This document shows, piece after piece, positions 1 through 7,703 of a stretch of 64,000 bases of DNA. The notes below the pieces were generated by a model. That model saw nothing but the letters and a program-made list of their open reading frames with translations. It was not told the origin of the DNA and did no database searches. The position numbers and the translations under genes were made by a program. Position 1 is the stretch's first letter, and each line of letters starts with the position of its first letter. Source of the DNA: Gigaspora margarita (Eukaryota > Glomeromycota > Glomeromycetes > Diversisporales > Gigasporaceae); contig WTPW01001105.1 of NCBI GenBank assembly GCA_009809945.1, positions 109,430 through 173,429 of the forward strand. The letters are read 5' to 3'.

Positions 1-192
1 TAAAAAATTCTATGATTCACAAAATTTTACTAATTGATTCTAAAAAAGTGCTCTAAGAAAACTTGTTCAGCACATAAAAATACATTATTCAAGTATATTT
101 ACTTTTATATTTCTTGAAAATTTAAGAGAGATGCTTAATTTTGAATTTTTTGATCAAAAAAATTCAAAATTAAGCATCTTAAATTTTTAAAA
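1..192. repeat. Partial copy of a palindromic repeat family
   Basis: The first 90 bases match the repeat unit seen many times in 20280-21740 (AAATTTTACTAATTGATTC followed by ACTTGTTCAGCAC). Bases about 120-190 form a long hairpin with arms around AAGATGCTTAATTTTGAA and its complement. No coding potential. The copy is cut by the window edge. Confidence 0.6.
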
Positions 193-242
193 ATTATAGT
201 AGTACAAAAAATGAGATAGCTTATTTTTGGGTATGATTCTTG

Positions 243-271
243 CAAAATGTAGGTAATTTGCTAAAAATAAA
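243..271. repeat. Outer part of a left TIR, cut off from the rest by the 272-7773 insertion
   Basis: The words AATTTGCTAAAAATAAA continue in sequence with 7774 onward, as shown by the inverted partner at 10967-11158, where the same motif runs on without interruption. This identifies the pre-insertion site of the 7.5 kb element. Confidence 0.6.
262..271. other. Target-site duplication, left copy (TAAAAATAAA)
   Basis: The same ten bases occur at 7773-7782, directly after the right terminal repeat. The first T may belong to the element, giving 9-10 bp. The tract is AT-rich, so chance is not excluded, but the site restores a TIR sequence when the element is removed in thought. Confidence 0.55.
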
Positions 272-340
272 CCTTTTTTTTAGTATTACCCCCCGGCTAT
301 AAATTACTCACAAAATTGATAGTTAATACTAAAAATAATT
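272..340 (+). repeat. Left terminal direct repeat with putative rolling-circle origin
   Basis: Starts CCTTTTTTTTAGTATTACC. The nonanucleotide TAGTATTAC lies at 281-289. TTTTTAGTATTA near the left can pair with TAATACTAAAAA near the right of the same repeat, giving a 12 bp stem with a loop of roughly 36 bases that contains CCCCCCGG. The nonanucleotide is thus partly in the stem, unlike the loop position usual in circular Rep-encoding viruses. The second copy is at 7704-7773. Confidence 0.7.
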
Positions 341-1812
341 ACATTTGGATCACATGATATAAGTGTCAAATGAAATTGACACTCTATCTGGATCACATGG
401 TATAAGTGTCAAATGAATGACGCTCTATTCACCCTGCGTCATTGAGTCGAGTCAATTTACTAATTAATTAGACATAGTGAAAAAAAAAAAAAAAACTTCG
501 TTTTAGTGACTCATGACTCAACACTATATTTTTATTAGTAAAATTTTTGAGTCAATTTTTATGACTCACAACAAAAAAATGCGCCCAAAAAACTTAACCT
601 CAAAAATCTAAAATTAGAATACAAAAAATATATAAATAGACTGAAGATCCCCTTGAGTCAAACTTAAAAAATTACAGTTCGCTTGAGTGAACCGTTTAGA
701 CTACAGTCTCTTCGAGCAAGTTAGTCTTTATTAATAGATTTTTATTATTTGTTAATATTTATTAACAATAATTATTTAAAAATCTCCAACGTCCTGTATT
801 TTTTTTGCTTCTTTCTATATGCTTCCTTTCATAACTCACTTTTCGACGAAGATTTATGAAAAATTTCGCTATATTAACAACAAAACTTCTTCTAACAACG
901 CTTCTAGAACACATGTAGGACTACTCGAATCTCAAATTTGAAGTAAAACAGATGAAAACTCATGAAGCTATGACGATTTTTGTAAAAATTAGACGTTGAC
1001 GTTTTTGTAAATTTTCTTTTAAAGAAAATTATGATTTCGAAGACTTTGGTGGAATGAAACGTAAGAACTTTCATTACTAGAGTTGGTTGGTAAGGTATTC
1101 GTCCTTTCACACTGAAAATTTCAGGTCTTTAGCTTCAATATTGACGAATTGATGAATTTTTTTCATATTGTTTTCAGATACGAAAATTTTTGATGAAAAG
1201 GTATAAAAAATTCACCATCACACCCTTGTTTTTTTTAACCTACATAATAATATCTTTTCAAATTTCACAAGCAAATAAAATATGGTCATACAATTTTGCC
1301 TGTGAAGTTTGATGAATTTTGGACAAATATTGACGGAGTTATTAATTTTTTTCATGTCTTTTGAGAAAAATTCTCTTTTCTCATATGTTAAAAAAAGAAA
1401 TACATCAAATAAAGCATTTTAGTTAAATGAAATTAACAATATGAGCTTAATAAAGTTGGTAGAGATGACTTTATAGAGTTTACATGTGAATTTTCAGGTC
1501 AAACGGATGAATATTGACAATAATTTACAAAATTTTGATGAAATATTAATTGTTATTATTGTTTTTTACACACGTTTCGATACGTTTTTTGATTATATCG
1601 AAAAATTTTATTAATAAAATAATAAAACTGGTCTTAAGAAACTAGCATTTTTTTGAGCTAAAGAACAACTTTACTTAGTGGCTCAAAGTCGATTATCATA
1701 ATAAAATTTTGCGTAAATGATATCGTCGGCTTTTTTTCAATCTTGTTTCTATTAATGTTTCTACTAAGTACTTCAAAGTACCTAGTAGAATTTTTATTAT
1801 ATAATTTAAAAA
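341..1812. other. Non-coding leader of the 7.5 kb element
   Basis: No convincing gene. 345-415 contains a local duplication of TGGATCACATG(A/G)TATAAG. 430-660 is dotted with TGACTC/GAGTCA words (444-454, 507-520, 549-554, 562-568, 655-660), a possible iteron or bZIP-binding array. About 890-1560 resembles the arm of the fold-back repeat at 11404-12757 in word order (region near CTCATGAAG, TTTTTGTAAA, GTTGGT, TTTCAGATAC). A palindrome, GTACTTCAAAGTAC, lies just upstream of Rep near 1767-1780. Confidence 0.5.
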
Positions 1813-3772
1813 ATGACTAAAATAACTTCTGAAACTCGCTTTAGAAAGTTTAACTTTACATTATATGAAAGGCTTGAAACTATTAAGCAATATATTACTA
1901 ATATTTTTAATACAAAAACTTGCCCATTTCAACAGTTAATATTTAAATTTGAACCAAATCATAATGCTACAAAACATGGAAAATACCATGCACAAGGTTT
2001 TGCAAGAGCACGTAAAGGACAGTTACGTCTTGGAAAATATGATTTAATTACACGAAAAGGATCTGGAATAAAAGAAATTTTTGAAGCAAATATTCATGTG
2101 CACTTTGCGAATGGAACAAATGAACAATGTATAACATATGTTAAAAAAGAATATAAACGATGTAAAATCCATGATTGCAAATGTGATTATTTTGATTTAA
2201 CTAAAAGATGTGATCAATGTAATGAAAATTGTGAATGATTATATGCAAGAATAGACAAAGATCCTGAAATTTCTGGTCCTTTTGAATTTATTTTTGATGA
2301 GACAAAATTTAATGATGAAAATAATGAAGAAAATGAAGATAAAGAATATTACTATGATAAAGCTACTAAAGAAGTTTTAAATGAAGAAGATATAAATGAA
2401 GTTTTGATTGAATATGCTTTAAAATGTAGACAATGGAATAAAACACCACAAGGATTAGAAAGAATTGCAAAAGCAAAAAAAAAAACAGAAAGTTAATCCT
2501 TTAAAAAAAATTAACAGATACTGGGAACCTATTGTAATCTATATCTGGGGAGATCCAGGAACAGGAAAAAGCAAATTATGCACTGATTTATTTCCAGGAA
2601 TGTATGAAAAAGATGATATAAAACAATGGGAAAATTATAATGACAATAATAATGATTATAATCGAGATATTGCAATTTTATTAGATGACTTTTATGGTAA
2701 TTTTTCTTGAACAAATTTATTAAAATTAACTGATAGAAAGCATTGTCGCATGGATGTAAAATATGGAAAAACAAATATAGTTGGAATGTATATTTGTATT
2801 ACATCAAATGGACCGATTTATGAACTTTATAAAAAATTAAGAGATACAAATTCTTCTATCAATATGGATGCTTTATTAAGAAGAATTAAATTTATAATTA
2901 AAGTTGAAGGAGAACCAATTAAAAATGGATTTGGTGATGTGTTAAGAATTTTTGAAAAAGGAAATAAACAAGAATTTAATAATCGAATTTTTGATATTGA
3001 ATTTAATGAAGGAACCAAATTAGAAGATGTTAAAAAAGTAACATTAGATTTAGGAATAGAAGGTGATATTTTTCAAGATGATAAATCAGGATTATTTTAT
3101 TGGAGACAAAAATGGAACAATAATATTAATAAGAATATTATTATTGAAAATATTGATGAAATAACAGACAGAGTAATTACAAATATAAAAAAATCAGAAA
3201 CAGGAAAAAGAATTTTAGTAGCTTCTAGTGATGATAAAAAAATAACAAAAAATATAGAGTATTTAAAAAAATACAATTTTGACGAATTTGAATATGATTC
3301 TGAAATTGAAAGTTCAAAACGAAAGCATAATGATCCTCAAATTGAATCAAGCAAAAAAAGAAAACTATCAATTAGTGAATCTGAAAGTGATAATTCTGTT
3401 GAATATGATTCTTCTGTATCTAATTATTATTCAGATGATTCTGAATATACAAAAAATTTAAAAAGACAAATCAAAATTAATGGAAAAAGAAAGTTAGAAA
3501 ATAGTGATAAAAATAATAATGCACAGCAAGAAAAACAGCAAAAATTAAACAATATTAATACTATTGATACAGAACAAATCCAAATTCAACAATTCTATCA
3601 AAAATCATTAGAAGCAAAAGAAAATATAGAAGAAAATAATAATGATGATTTTGATATGTATGAAGATATAGAATTAGATATTAGCGAAGAAACTACTTAT
3701 GAAGAATTTAATAGAAAAAACAAAAATAATTCTCTTTATTTAGGTTTTAAAAGTATCTGTAAAAAAATATAA
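1813..3772 (+). CDS. rep: CRESS-type replication initiator (HUH endonuclease + SF3 helicase), interrupted by two UGA codons and one frameshift
   Basis: Rolling-circle initiator that would nick the origin and unwind DNA. The N-terminal HUH domain (1813-2238) has motif I FNFTLY (residues 13-18), motif II HAQ (59-61) and motif III YVKK with Tyr109 as the candidate nicking residue and Lys112. A Cys-rich stretch (residues about 117-140) follows and is unusual for this family. An in-frame TGA (2236-2238) leads on to a conserved-looking S-G-P-F-E-F segment. The frame changes by one base at a run of eleven A (2475-2485). The helicase domain then shows Walker A GDPGTGKS (2549-2572), Walker B ILLDDF (about 2675-2695), a TGA at 2708-2710 where a Trp is expected, and motif C with ITSN (2801-2812). 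A long acidic/basic tail of roughly 200 residues carries KKRKL-type nuclear-localisation patches. The start is the ATG at 1813, after AATTTAAAAA. Either a young pseudogene or a gene read with UGA as Trp and a homopolymer error; the data do not decide. Confidence 0.85.
2236..2238 (+). other. In-frame TGA in Rep after the HUH domain
   Basis: The open frame continues unbroken for about 85 codons after this TGA and includes a motif typical of the Rep linker (S-G-P-F-E-F). Reading it as Trp keeps the gene open. Compare 2708-2710 and 7354-7356. Confidence 0.75.
2475..2485 (+). other. Eleven-A run where the Rep reading frame shifts
   Basis: Upstream frame (codons starting as at 1813) ends at TAA 2494-2496. 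Downstream frame holds the helicase. Removing one A in thought would join them, so this is a homopolymer sequencing error, a slippage site or a true lesion. Confidence 0.7.
2708..2710 (+). other. In-frame TGA at a conserved Trp position of the helicase
   Basis: Lies after Walker B in F-S-(stop)-T-N-L-L-K-L-T-D-R. CRESS helicases usually have Trp before the Leu-Leu-x-Leu-x-Asp segment (established family knowledge). The same frame then continues to 3772. Confidence 0.75.
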
Positions 3773-3880
3773 TTTTTTTTTTGTATTTGAAAAATATTTT
3801 TATTTTTTTTTTTTAGAATTGATCAAAAACATATATAAATATTGTATAATTTCTCTTATTTTCAATAAATTTTTCTTAAA
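3773..3880 (+). promoter_or_regulatory. Short intergenic promoter candidate with TATAAATA box
   Basis: TATATAAATA at 3832-3841 lies 39 bases before the ATG at 3881. Very similar boxes precede the genes at 4289 (TTATAAATATC, 4228-4238) and 6632 (TATATAAATA, 6587-6596), suggesting separate promoters for each gene of the element. Confidence 0.45.
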
Positions 3881-4210
3881 ATGCCAGCCTTAAAATCTAA
3901 AATTGAAAAAAAAACAAAAACTGCTAAGACACGGTGCCTAAATTGCAGAAACCAAGAAATTAAATACGAAGTTTCTGAATATAATTCAAATATTTGCAAA
4001 TACTGCTTCAAGAAAAATTTAACTGAACAGGATTGTATAAAAATCAAGCCTTCTTGTTATAAAGAAGAAATTAAAAATCTTAATAAACTTTTAATTGAAA
4101 CAAAATTAAAGAATTTAGAACTTGAAAAACAGATTTCAACTTTGAAACGAAATCATCAATTATTCAAGAAAAACATACAAAATTTTTCTAACATTCTTAA
4201 TTATGAGTAG
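3881..4210 (+). CDS. Small zinc-ribbon/coiled-coil protein of the 7.5 kb element
   Basis: 109 residues, not recognised. Two CxxC pairs (C-L-N-C near residues 19-22 and C-K-Y-C near 39-42) make a plausible zinc ribbon after a basic N-terminus. Residues about 55-95 are Lys/Leu/Glu-rich with heptad-like spacing, so a coiled coil is likely. Intact, ends in TAG, preceded by a TATAAATA box. Length, position and basic charge would suit a DNA-binding or regulatory partner of Rep, but this is inference. Composition (AT-rich codons, Lys/Asn/Ile) matches Rep and the next two genes, not the host gene at 52284. Confidence 0.65.
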   Translation: MPALKSKIEKKTKTAKTRCLNCRNQEIKYEVSEYNSNICKYCFKKNLTEQDCIKIKPSCYKEEIKNLNKLLIETKLKNLELEKQISTLKRNHQLFKKNIQNFSNILNYE

Positions 4211-4227
4211 TTTTTTAAAAAATTTTT

Positions 4228-4238
4228 TATAAATATCA
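4228..4238 (+). promoter_or_regulatory. TATAAATA-type box
   Basis: TTATAAATATC lies 50 bases upstream of the ATG at 4289. Same motif class as those before 3881 and 6632. Confidence 0.4.
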
Positions 4239-4288
4239 CAATATTCTCATAATTTAATTATATAATTTTCTTCTTATTTTTTTTATAA

Positions 4289-5113
4289 ATGAAGGCTAAA
4301 TGTAGTATAAATTCTAAAAAATTTAAAAATTGTGATTATAAAAAAAGAAACGTTAAATCAAACAATAAAATAAATAATGATGATGAATTTTATATTAATA
4401 TTTTAATTGCATTTTATGGTATTTTACAAAAAAATTTAAAAAAAAATATTGAGAATAATAATAATAATTCTCCTTTGACTACAATTTCAACAACACCAAT
4501 CCCAACAACTACATATACTAAAACAACTTCAACTACATATACTGAAACAACTTCAACTACATATACTGAAACAACTTCAACAAGTTTTACAACAACTAAC
4601 ACATATCCAATGCCTACTAAAACTGATTTTGATTTTCCAAAACGTCCTAAAAATTTACCAGAACCTGAAGAATCATCTACAACAACTTCGAGTTCTACAA
4701 CTTCTACAACAATTCCTTCAACTAACAATATTCCAGAACCAACATTTGAAATTAAAGTTACTTGTAGGATTTGTAAGTTAGAATTCAAACAAACAGAAAT
4801 TGAAGATCATTTTAGAGATCACATTCTAAACCCTTTATCACAAGATGATATTCAGGATAAATTAAAACTAAAAAAAAAAGGATTTGAGAACTTGAATGCT
4901 ATATTATACAAACTTAATGATATTCAACTTAAAGAATTTATTGATACTATAAAAAAATATATAGAAAAACATGGTGAAGATTTTATTTCTTTCTTACCAG
5001 ATAAAATTAAGCAACAAATTTTATATAATTTTGATAAAATCATATTTGGAATTGTCACAGCATTAATTAATTTTTCTTATTTTTCACTTTTCATTTACAA
5101 ATTTTATCTTTAA
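4289..5113 (+). CDS. Thr-rich mucin-like protein with one zinc finger and C-terminal membrane segment
   Basis: 274 residues, not recognised. Basic, Asn-rich N-terminus (1-60), then a Thr/Ser-rich stretch (about 65-150) with a ten-residue repeat of the type TTSTTYTE in about three copies, which looks like a glycosylated stalk. Next comes a C2H2-like motif (C-R-I-C ... H-F-R-D-H, about residues 160-180) resembling a BED or C2H2 finger. A helical segment with F-I-D-T-I-K-K-Y-I-E-K and a hydrophobic C-terminal segment (about 250-274) close the protein. No N-terminal signal peptide is obvious; residues about 35-50 are mildly hydrophobic. Intact, ends in TAA. A zinc finger together with a mucin-like region and a membrane anchor is odd. 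It could be a structural or entry-related protein of the element, or a scaffold; no homologue can be claimed. Confidence 0.65.
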   Translation: MKAKCSINSKKFKNCDYKKRNVKSNNKINNDDEFYINILIAFYGILQKNLKKNIENNNNNSPLTTISTTPIPTTTYTKTTSTTYTETTSTTYTETTSTSFTTTNTYPMPTKTDFDFPKRPKNLPEPEESSTTTSSSTTSTTIPSTNNIPEPTFEIKVTCRICKLEFKQTEIEDHFRDHILNPLSQDDIQDKLKLKKKGFENLNAILYKLNDIQLKEFIDTIKKYIEKHGEDFISFLPDKIKQQILYNFDKIIFGIVTALINFSYFSLFIYKFYL

Positions 5114-5141
5114 TTTATTTACTTTTTAAGACTTAAAAAAA

Positions 5142-5726
5142 ATGTCAAACCAACTTAAAACTAAATTACTAGAATTAAAAAACCTTTTAGTTCTTCAAAA
5201 CAACATTCTTGAGATTGATAAAAATACTTTGACAAATGAAAACAAAAATATTCGACAAAAGTATTTCGAATTAAATATTAATTATTTAAATCTCATTAAA
5301 TACAATACTAAAAATGATAACTTATTTGTGTGGAAGATTATAATAGCTTTGAAAATTCTATCTGATATTTTCTTTAGTTATTTTTCTATTATCAATTGTT
5401 TTACAAGATCAGAAGTAGTCTATTGTTCTATTTCAAAGTCTTTTTACTTCAAGTATATGACTGATTTATTAATATTTATATTTATATTATATTATATATT
5501 TAAGTATATTTTTATTTTTATTAAGAAAACAATTGATTATATTTTTATATTTTGTAAAAACATATTTAGTACCATCAAAAAATGTTGTACAAATTATTGT
5601 AAATGTAGCTTTTATTGTGCTATATTTGGCTGGTTTATTTTCTTTTTCTTTATTTCATATTTGATCATATTTCACATTTTGCCTATTTTTTTAGCATTTT
5701 TAATCAAAATATTTTATTTTAAATAA
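5142..5726 (+). CDS. Multi-pass membrane protein with N-terminal coiled coil
   Basis: 194 residues, not recognised. Residues 1-55 are charged with heptad-like Leu spacing. After that, three to four hydrophobic segments are visible: about 65-90, 108-130 with a following amphipathic stretch, and 160-192. Several Cys residues (C-C-T-N-Y-C-K-C-S) lie between the last two. Starts only 28 bases after the previous stop and ends in TAA, so 4289-5113 and this gene may be co-transcribed. Two Trp codons are both TGG. A membrane role is inferred from hydrophobicity alone. Confidence 0.6.
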   Translation: MSNQLKTKLLELKNLLVLQNNILEIDKNTLTNENKNIRQKYFELNINYLNLIKYNTKNDNLFVWKIIIALKILSDIFFSYFSIINCFTRSEVVYCSISKSFYFKYMTDLLIFIFILYYIFKYIFIFIKKTIDYIFIFCKNIFSTIKKCCTNYCKCSFYCAIFGWFIFFFFISYLIIFHILPIFLAFLIKIFYFK

Positions 5727-5876
5727 AATACATTTACTATTAAAGTATAATCCTTTTAAATAAATTCAAGAAGAAATCTACGCATTTCTGTTATTTTAAA
5801 TAATATAAATAAAAATTTTTTTTAAAACTAAATCTTATATGACTCAGTTACAAAATTGAAAATTATAAAAAAATAA

Positions 5877-6104
5877 TTTATTTTAATTTTAATTTTAATA
5901 TTTAATATTATTGAGATTTGGCTGCCAAAATCATTAGATAATATTTTTTATATTGTTCTAATTGGTTGTATACCAGGTATCTATGATACTATAGAAAAAT
6001 GTAAAGAACAAGTGAACAACTTTCCTTTTGCTTATTATAGAAAATATTTAACTTCAGAAAAAGCAAATAAATTTTTAACAACTATCTATTCTAAATATAT
6101 GTAA
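5877..6104 (+). CDS. Mini-ORF with RNase H1 N-terminal hybrid-binding (viroplasmin-like) domain, partial
   Basis: The open frame from 5877 to the TAA at 6102-6104 has no clear ATG start. The C-terminal half shows the hallmark order of the RNase HI N-terminal / caulimovirus viroplasmin domain (Pfam family PF01693 as I recall it): I-P-G-I-Y-D-T near 5979-5999, then C-K-E-Q-V-N-N-F, then Y-Y-R-K-Y with a following S-E-K-A-N-K-F-L. This domain binds RNA/DNA hybrids or double-stranded RNA. The catalytic RNase H domain is absent. It could be a domain captured by the element, a gene that lost its 5' end, or one exon of a spliced gene. Confidence is good for the domain, low for a functional gene. Confidence 0.55.
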   Translation, partial: FILILILIFNIIEIWLPKSLDNIFYIVLIGCIPGIYDTIEKCKEQVNNFPFAYYRKYLTSEKANKFLTTIYSKYM

Positions 6105-6164
6105 ATTTTATATTGTTTTATTAATAAATTATTAAATTTTAAATCAATTCAACTTTATAAATGA

Positions 6165-6420
6165 CTCACAACTTTGCGAGATATGCTACGAAATGAGATA
6201 AGTATTAATTTTGTCATGACTTGTCATGACAAAATTCATACTATCGAGGCGTCATAGCATATCATAGCTAAGTTGCCACAACAGAACGTTTGACCCTTTC
6301 TGAAAGGGTGCCAAGCGGCGAGCGACCCAACAATCAGGATAGTAAGGATATTAGCCATAGGTGGGTATTTTTTTTTGATCACGTAGGCCGAAAGCCTAAA
6401 CGCGATCAATTATTTATTAG
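6165..6420 (+). other. Structured, relatively GC-rich spacer with several hairpins
   Basis: Four nested or adjacent inverted repeats. TTTTGTCATGAC and its complement meet at about 6212-6237, inside a longer imperfect stem from TATGCT near 6182 to AGCATA near 6259. ACCCTTTC/GAAAGGGT lies near 6293-6309. TAGGC/GCCTA lies within GATC...CG/CG...GATC near 6379-6407. No ORF. Such density suggests a structured RNA, a replication or recombination signal, or a junction between two fused modules. Confidence 0.5.
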
Positions 6421-6631
6421 TTTTTTTATTTTATTTCAGAAATTTCTTTGCTAGTTATAAAATTTGCTATAATTTTTCTGTTAAGAAAATGCTATTATAA
6501 TTAATAAAATATATATTGTTAAATAAAAATGAAAATTATAACCTTTTTATTTTATATTATTAATAAAAGATATTTTTAATAATTATTATATAAATACAAG
6601 CATATATGTTTTTTTTTTAATTATTAACAAA

Positions 6632-7527
6632 ATGTCATTAAAATCTTTACATGATATTTTTTTTAATGAAGAAAAATGTATAAATTTTTTATTAGAAAAA
6701 GAAATATTAAAAGAAAAACAAAATTGTGAGATTTGTAATTCAGAAATAACTCGATATATTAATTATTACAAATGCAAGAATCGAAAATGCAACAAAACAG
6801 AATCAGTTTTTAAAAATACTATTTTTTCAAATAGCAATATAAAATGTAATGATATTTTATTGATAGGATATTTCTGGTTATACAAATTAAGTTATACATC
6901 AATTAATATGATGTCAACTTGTTCATCAGTTACTATTATTAAATTTACAAATATATTTCGAGATTTAGCAATTTCTAAATTAACAAATGAAGATCATATT
7001 ATTGGAGGAAAGAATATTATTTGTGAAATTNATGAAAGTAAATTCAAAAAATATGAAAATTTTTGGGTTGTAGGTAATTAAGTTATAAAAAAATTTTTAA
7101 TATAATTATTTAAAAAAATAAAATATATACTATTTAATTTTTATTTTATATAGGTGGTGTTGAAAGAACCAAAGAAAAAAAATGCTTTTTTGTTATAACA
7201 GAAGATNGAGAAGCACCAACTTTGAGAAGAATAATTAAACAACATNTAAGACCAAGATCAATAGTTCATTCAGATCATTGGAAAGGTTATAGTCATTTAG
7301 ATCAATTAAATATAATTCATCGTAGAGTAAATCATTCAAAAAATAGAATTCAATGAGGAACTGGAGTATATACTAATAGTGTCGAAGGTTTATGGAATGG
7401 CGTAAAATTAAATATATCTACTAGAAATTGCTTTAAACAATTATTAGAAAAGCATCTTTATGAATTTATTTGGAGACATAAATATAAAAATAATTTATTT
7501 GAAGCTTTTATTAATTTATTAAAATAA
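6632..7527 (+). CDS. ISXO2-like (IS1595-group) DDE transposase, two exons
   Basis: Exon 1 is 6632-7073, intron 7074-7153, exon 2 7154-7527. The N-terminal zinc ribbon has C-E-I-C (about residues 32-35) and C-K-N-R-K-C, followed by S-V-F-K-N-T-I-F, typical of IS1595-type transposases. The catalytic region shows G-G-K-N with E-I-(N)-E-S-K, where the first Asp codon carries an ambiguous base (7031). Then comes W-V-V split by the intron from G-G-V-E-R, H-S-D-H-W-K-G-Y (second Asp), H-R-R-V-N-H-S, and T-N-S-V-E-G-L-W (Glu). Splicing GT-AATT...TATAG restores the family's G-G-x-E-R motif exactly. One in-frame TGA sits at 7354-7356. A TATATAAATA box lies at 6587-6596. Such transposases are known in bacteria and as cargo of some eukaryotic viruses and transposons; here it may integrate the element. 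Confidence 0.8.
7074..7153 (+). other. Spliceosomal-type intron in the transposase
   Basis: 80 bases, GTAATT at the donor, TTTTATATAG at the acceptor, very AT-rich. Retaining it gives a stop at once (TAA at 7079-7081); removing it joins the conserved motif. An intron argues for expression in a eukaryotic nucleus. Confidence 0.7.
7354..7356 (+). other. In-frame TGA in the transposase
   Basis: Falls between V-N-H-S-K-N-R-I-Q and G-T-G-V-Y-T-N-S-V-E. The frame stays open to TAA 7525-7527. This is the third TGA among coding parts of the element; no internal TAA or TAG occurs in frame. Confidence 0.7.
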
Positions 7528-7703
7528 TTATATTATAATTAATTTTATTATAAAAAAATATAAATATTTTTTTATTCTAATTAAAAATATTTTAATAAAA
7601 AATAAGAAAAGAAATAAAACTAGAATTTTATATATGTTTTTATCATAATTATTAATGCCGGGAGGTTTACACAAAAAAAAAGAATCAAGGTGCAGCCGTG
7701 ATG
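7528..7703. other. Non-coding tail of the element
   Basis: AT-rich with no gene. GCCGGGAGGT near 7658-7667 can pair, with one mismatch, with ACCCCCCGGC at 7721-7730 in the right terminal repeat. AGCCG near 7694-7698 can pair with CGGCT, which would place TAGTATTAC in a loop. These alternatives exist only at the right copy. Confidence 0.4.

Noticed and set aside
904..1110. 68-codon open frame on the minus strand
   Set aside because: Phe/Lys-rich noise inside the repeat-like leader; no start context or motif.
4414..4788. Val-rich open frame antisense to the Thr-rich gene
   Set aside because: Mirror of the ACA/ACT Thr codons of the real gene at 4289-5113.
3881..5726. Capsid gene of a CRESS virus
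   Set aside because: No basic-N-terminal jelly-roll-like protein is apparent; calling any of the three ORFs a capsid would be a guess.
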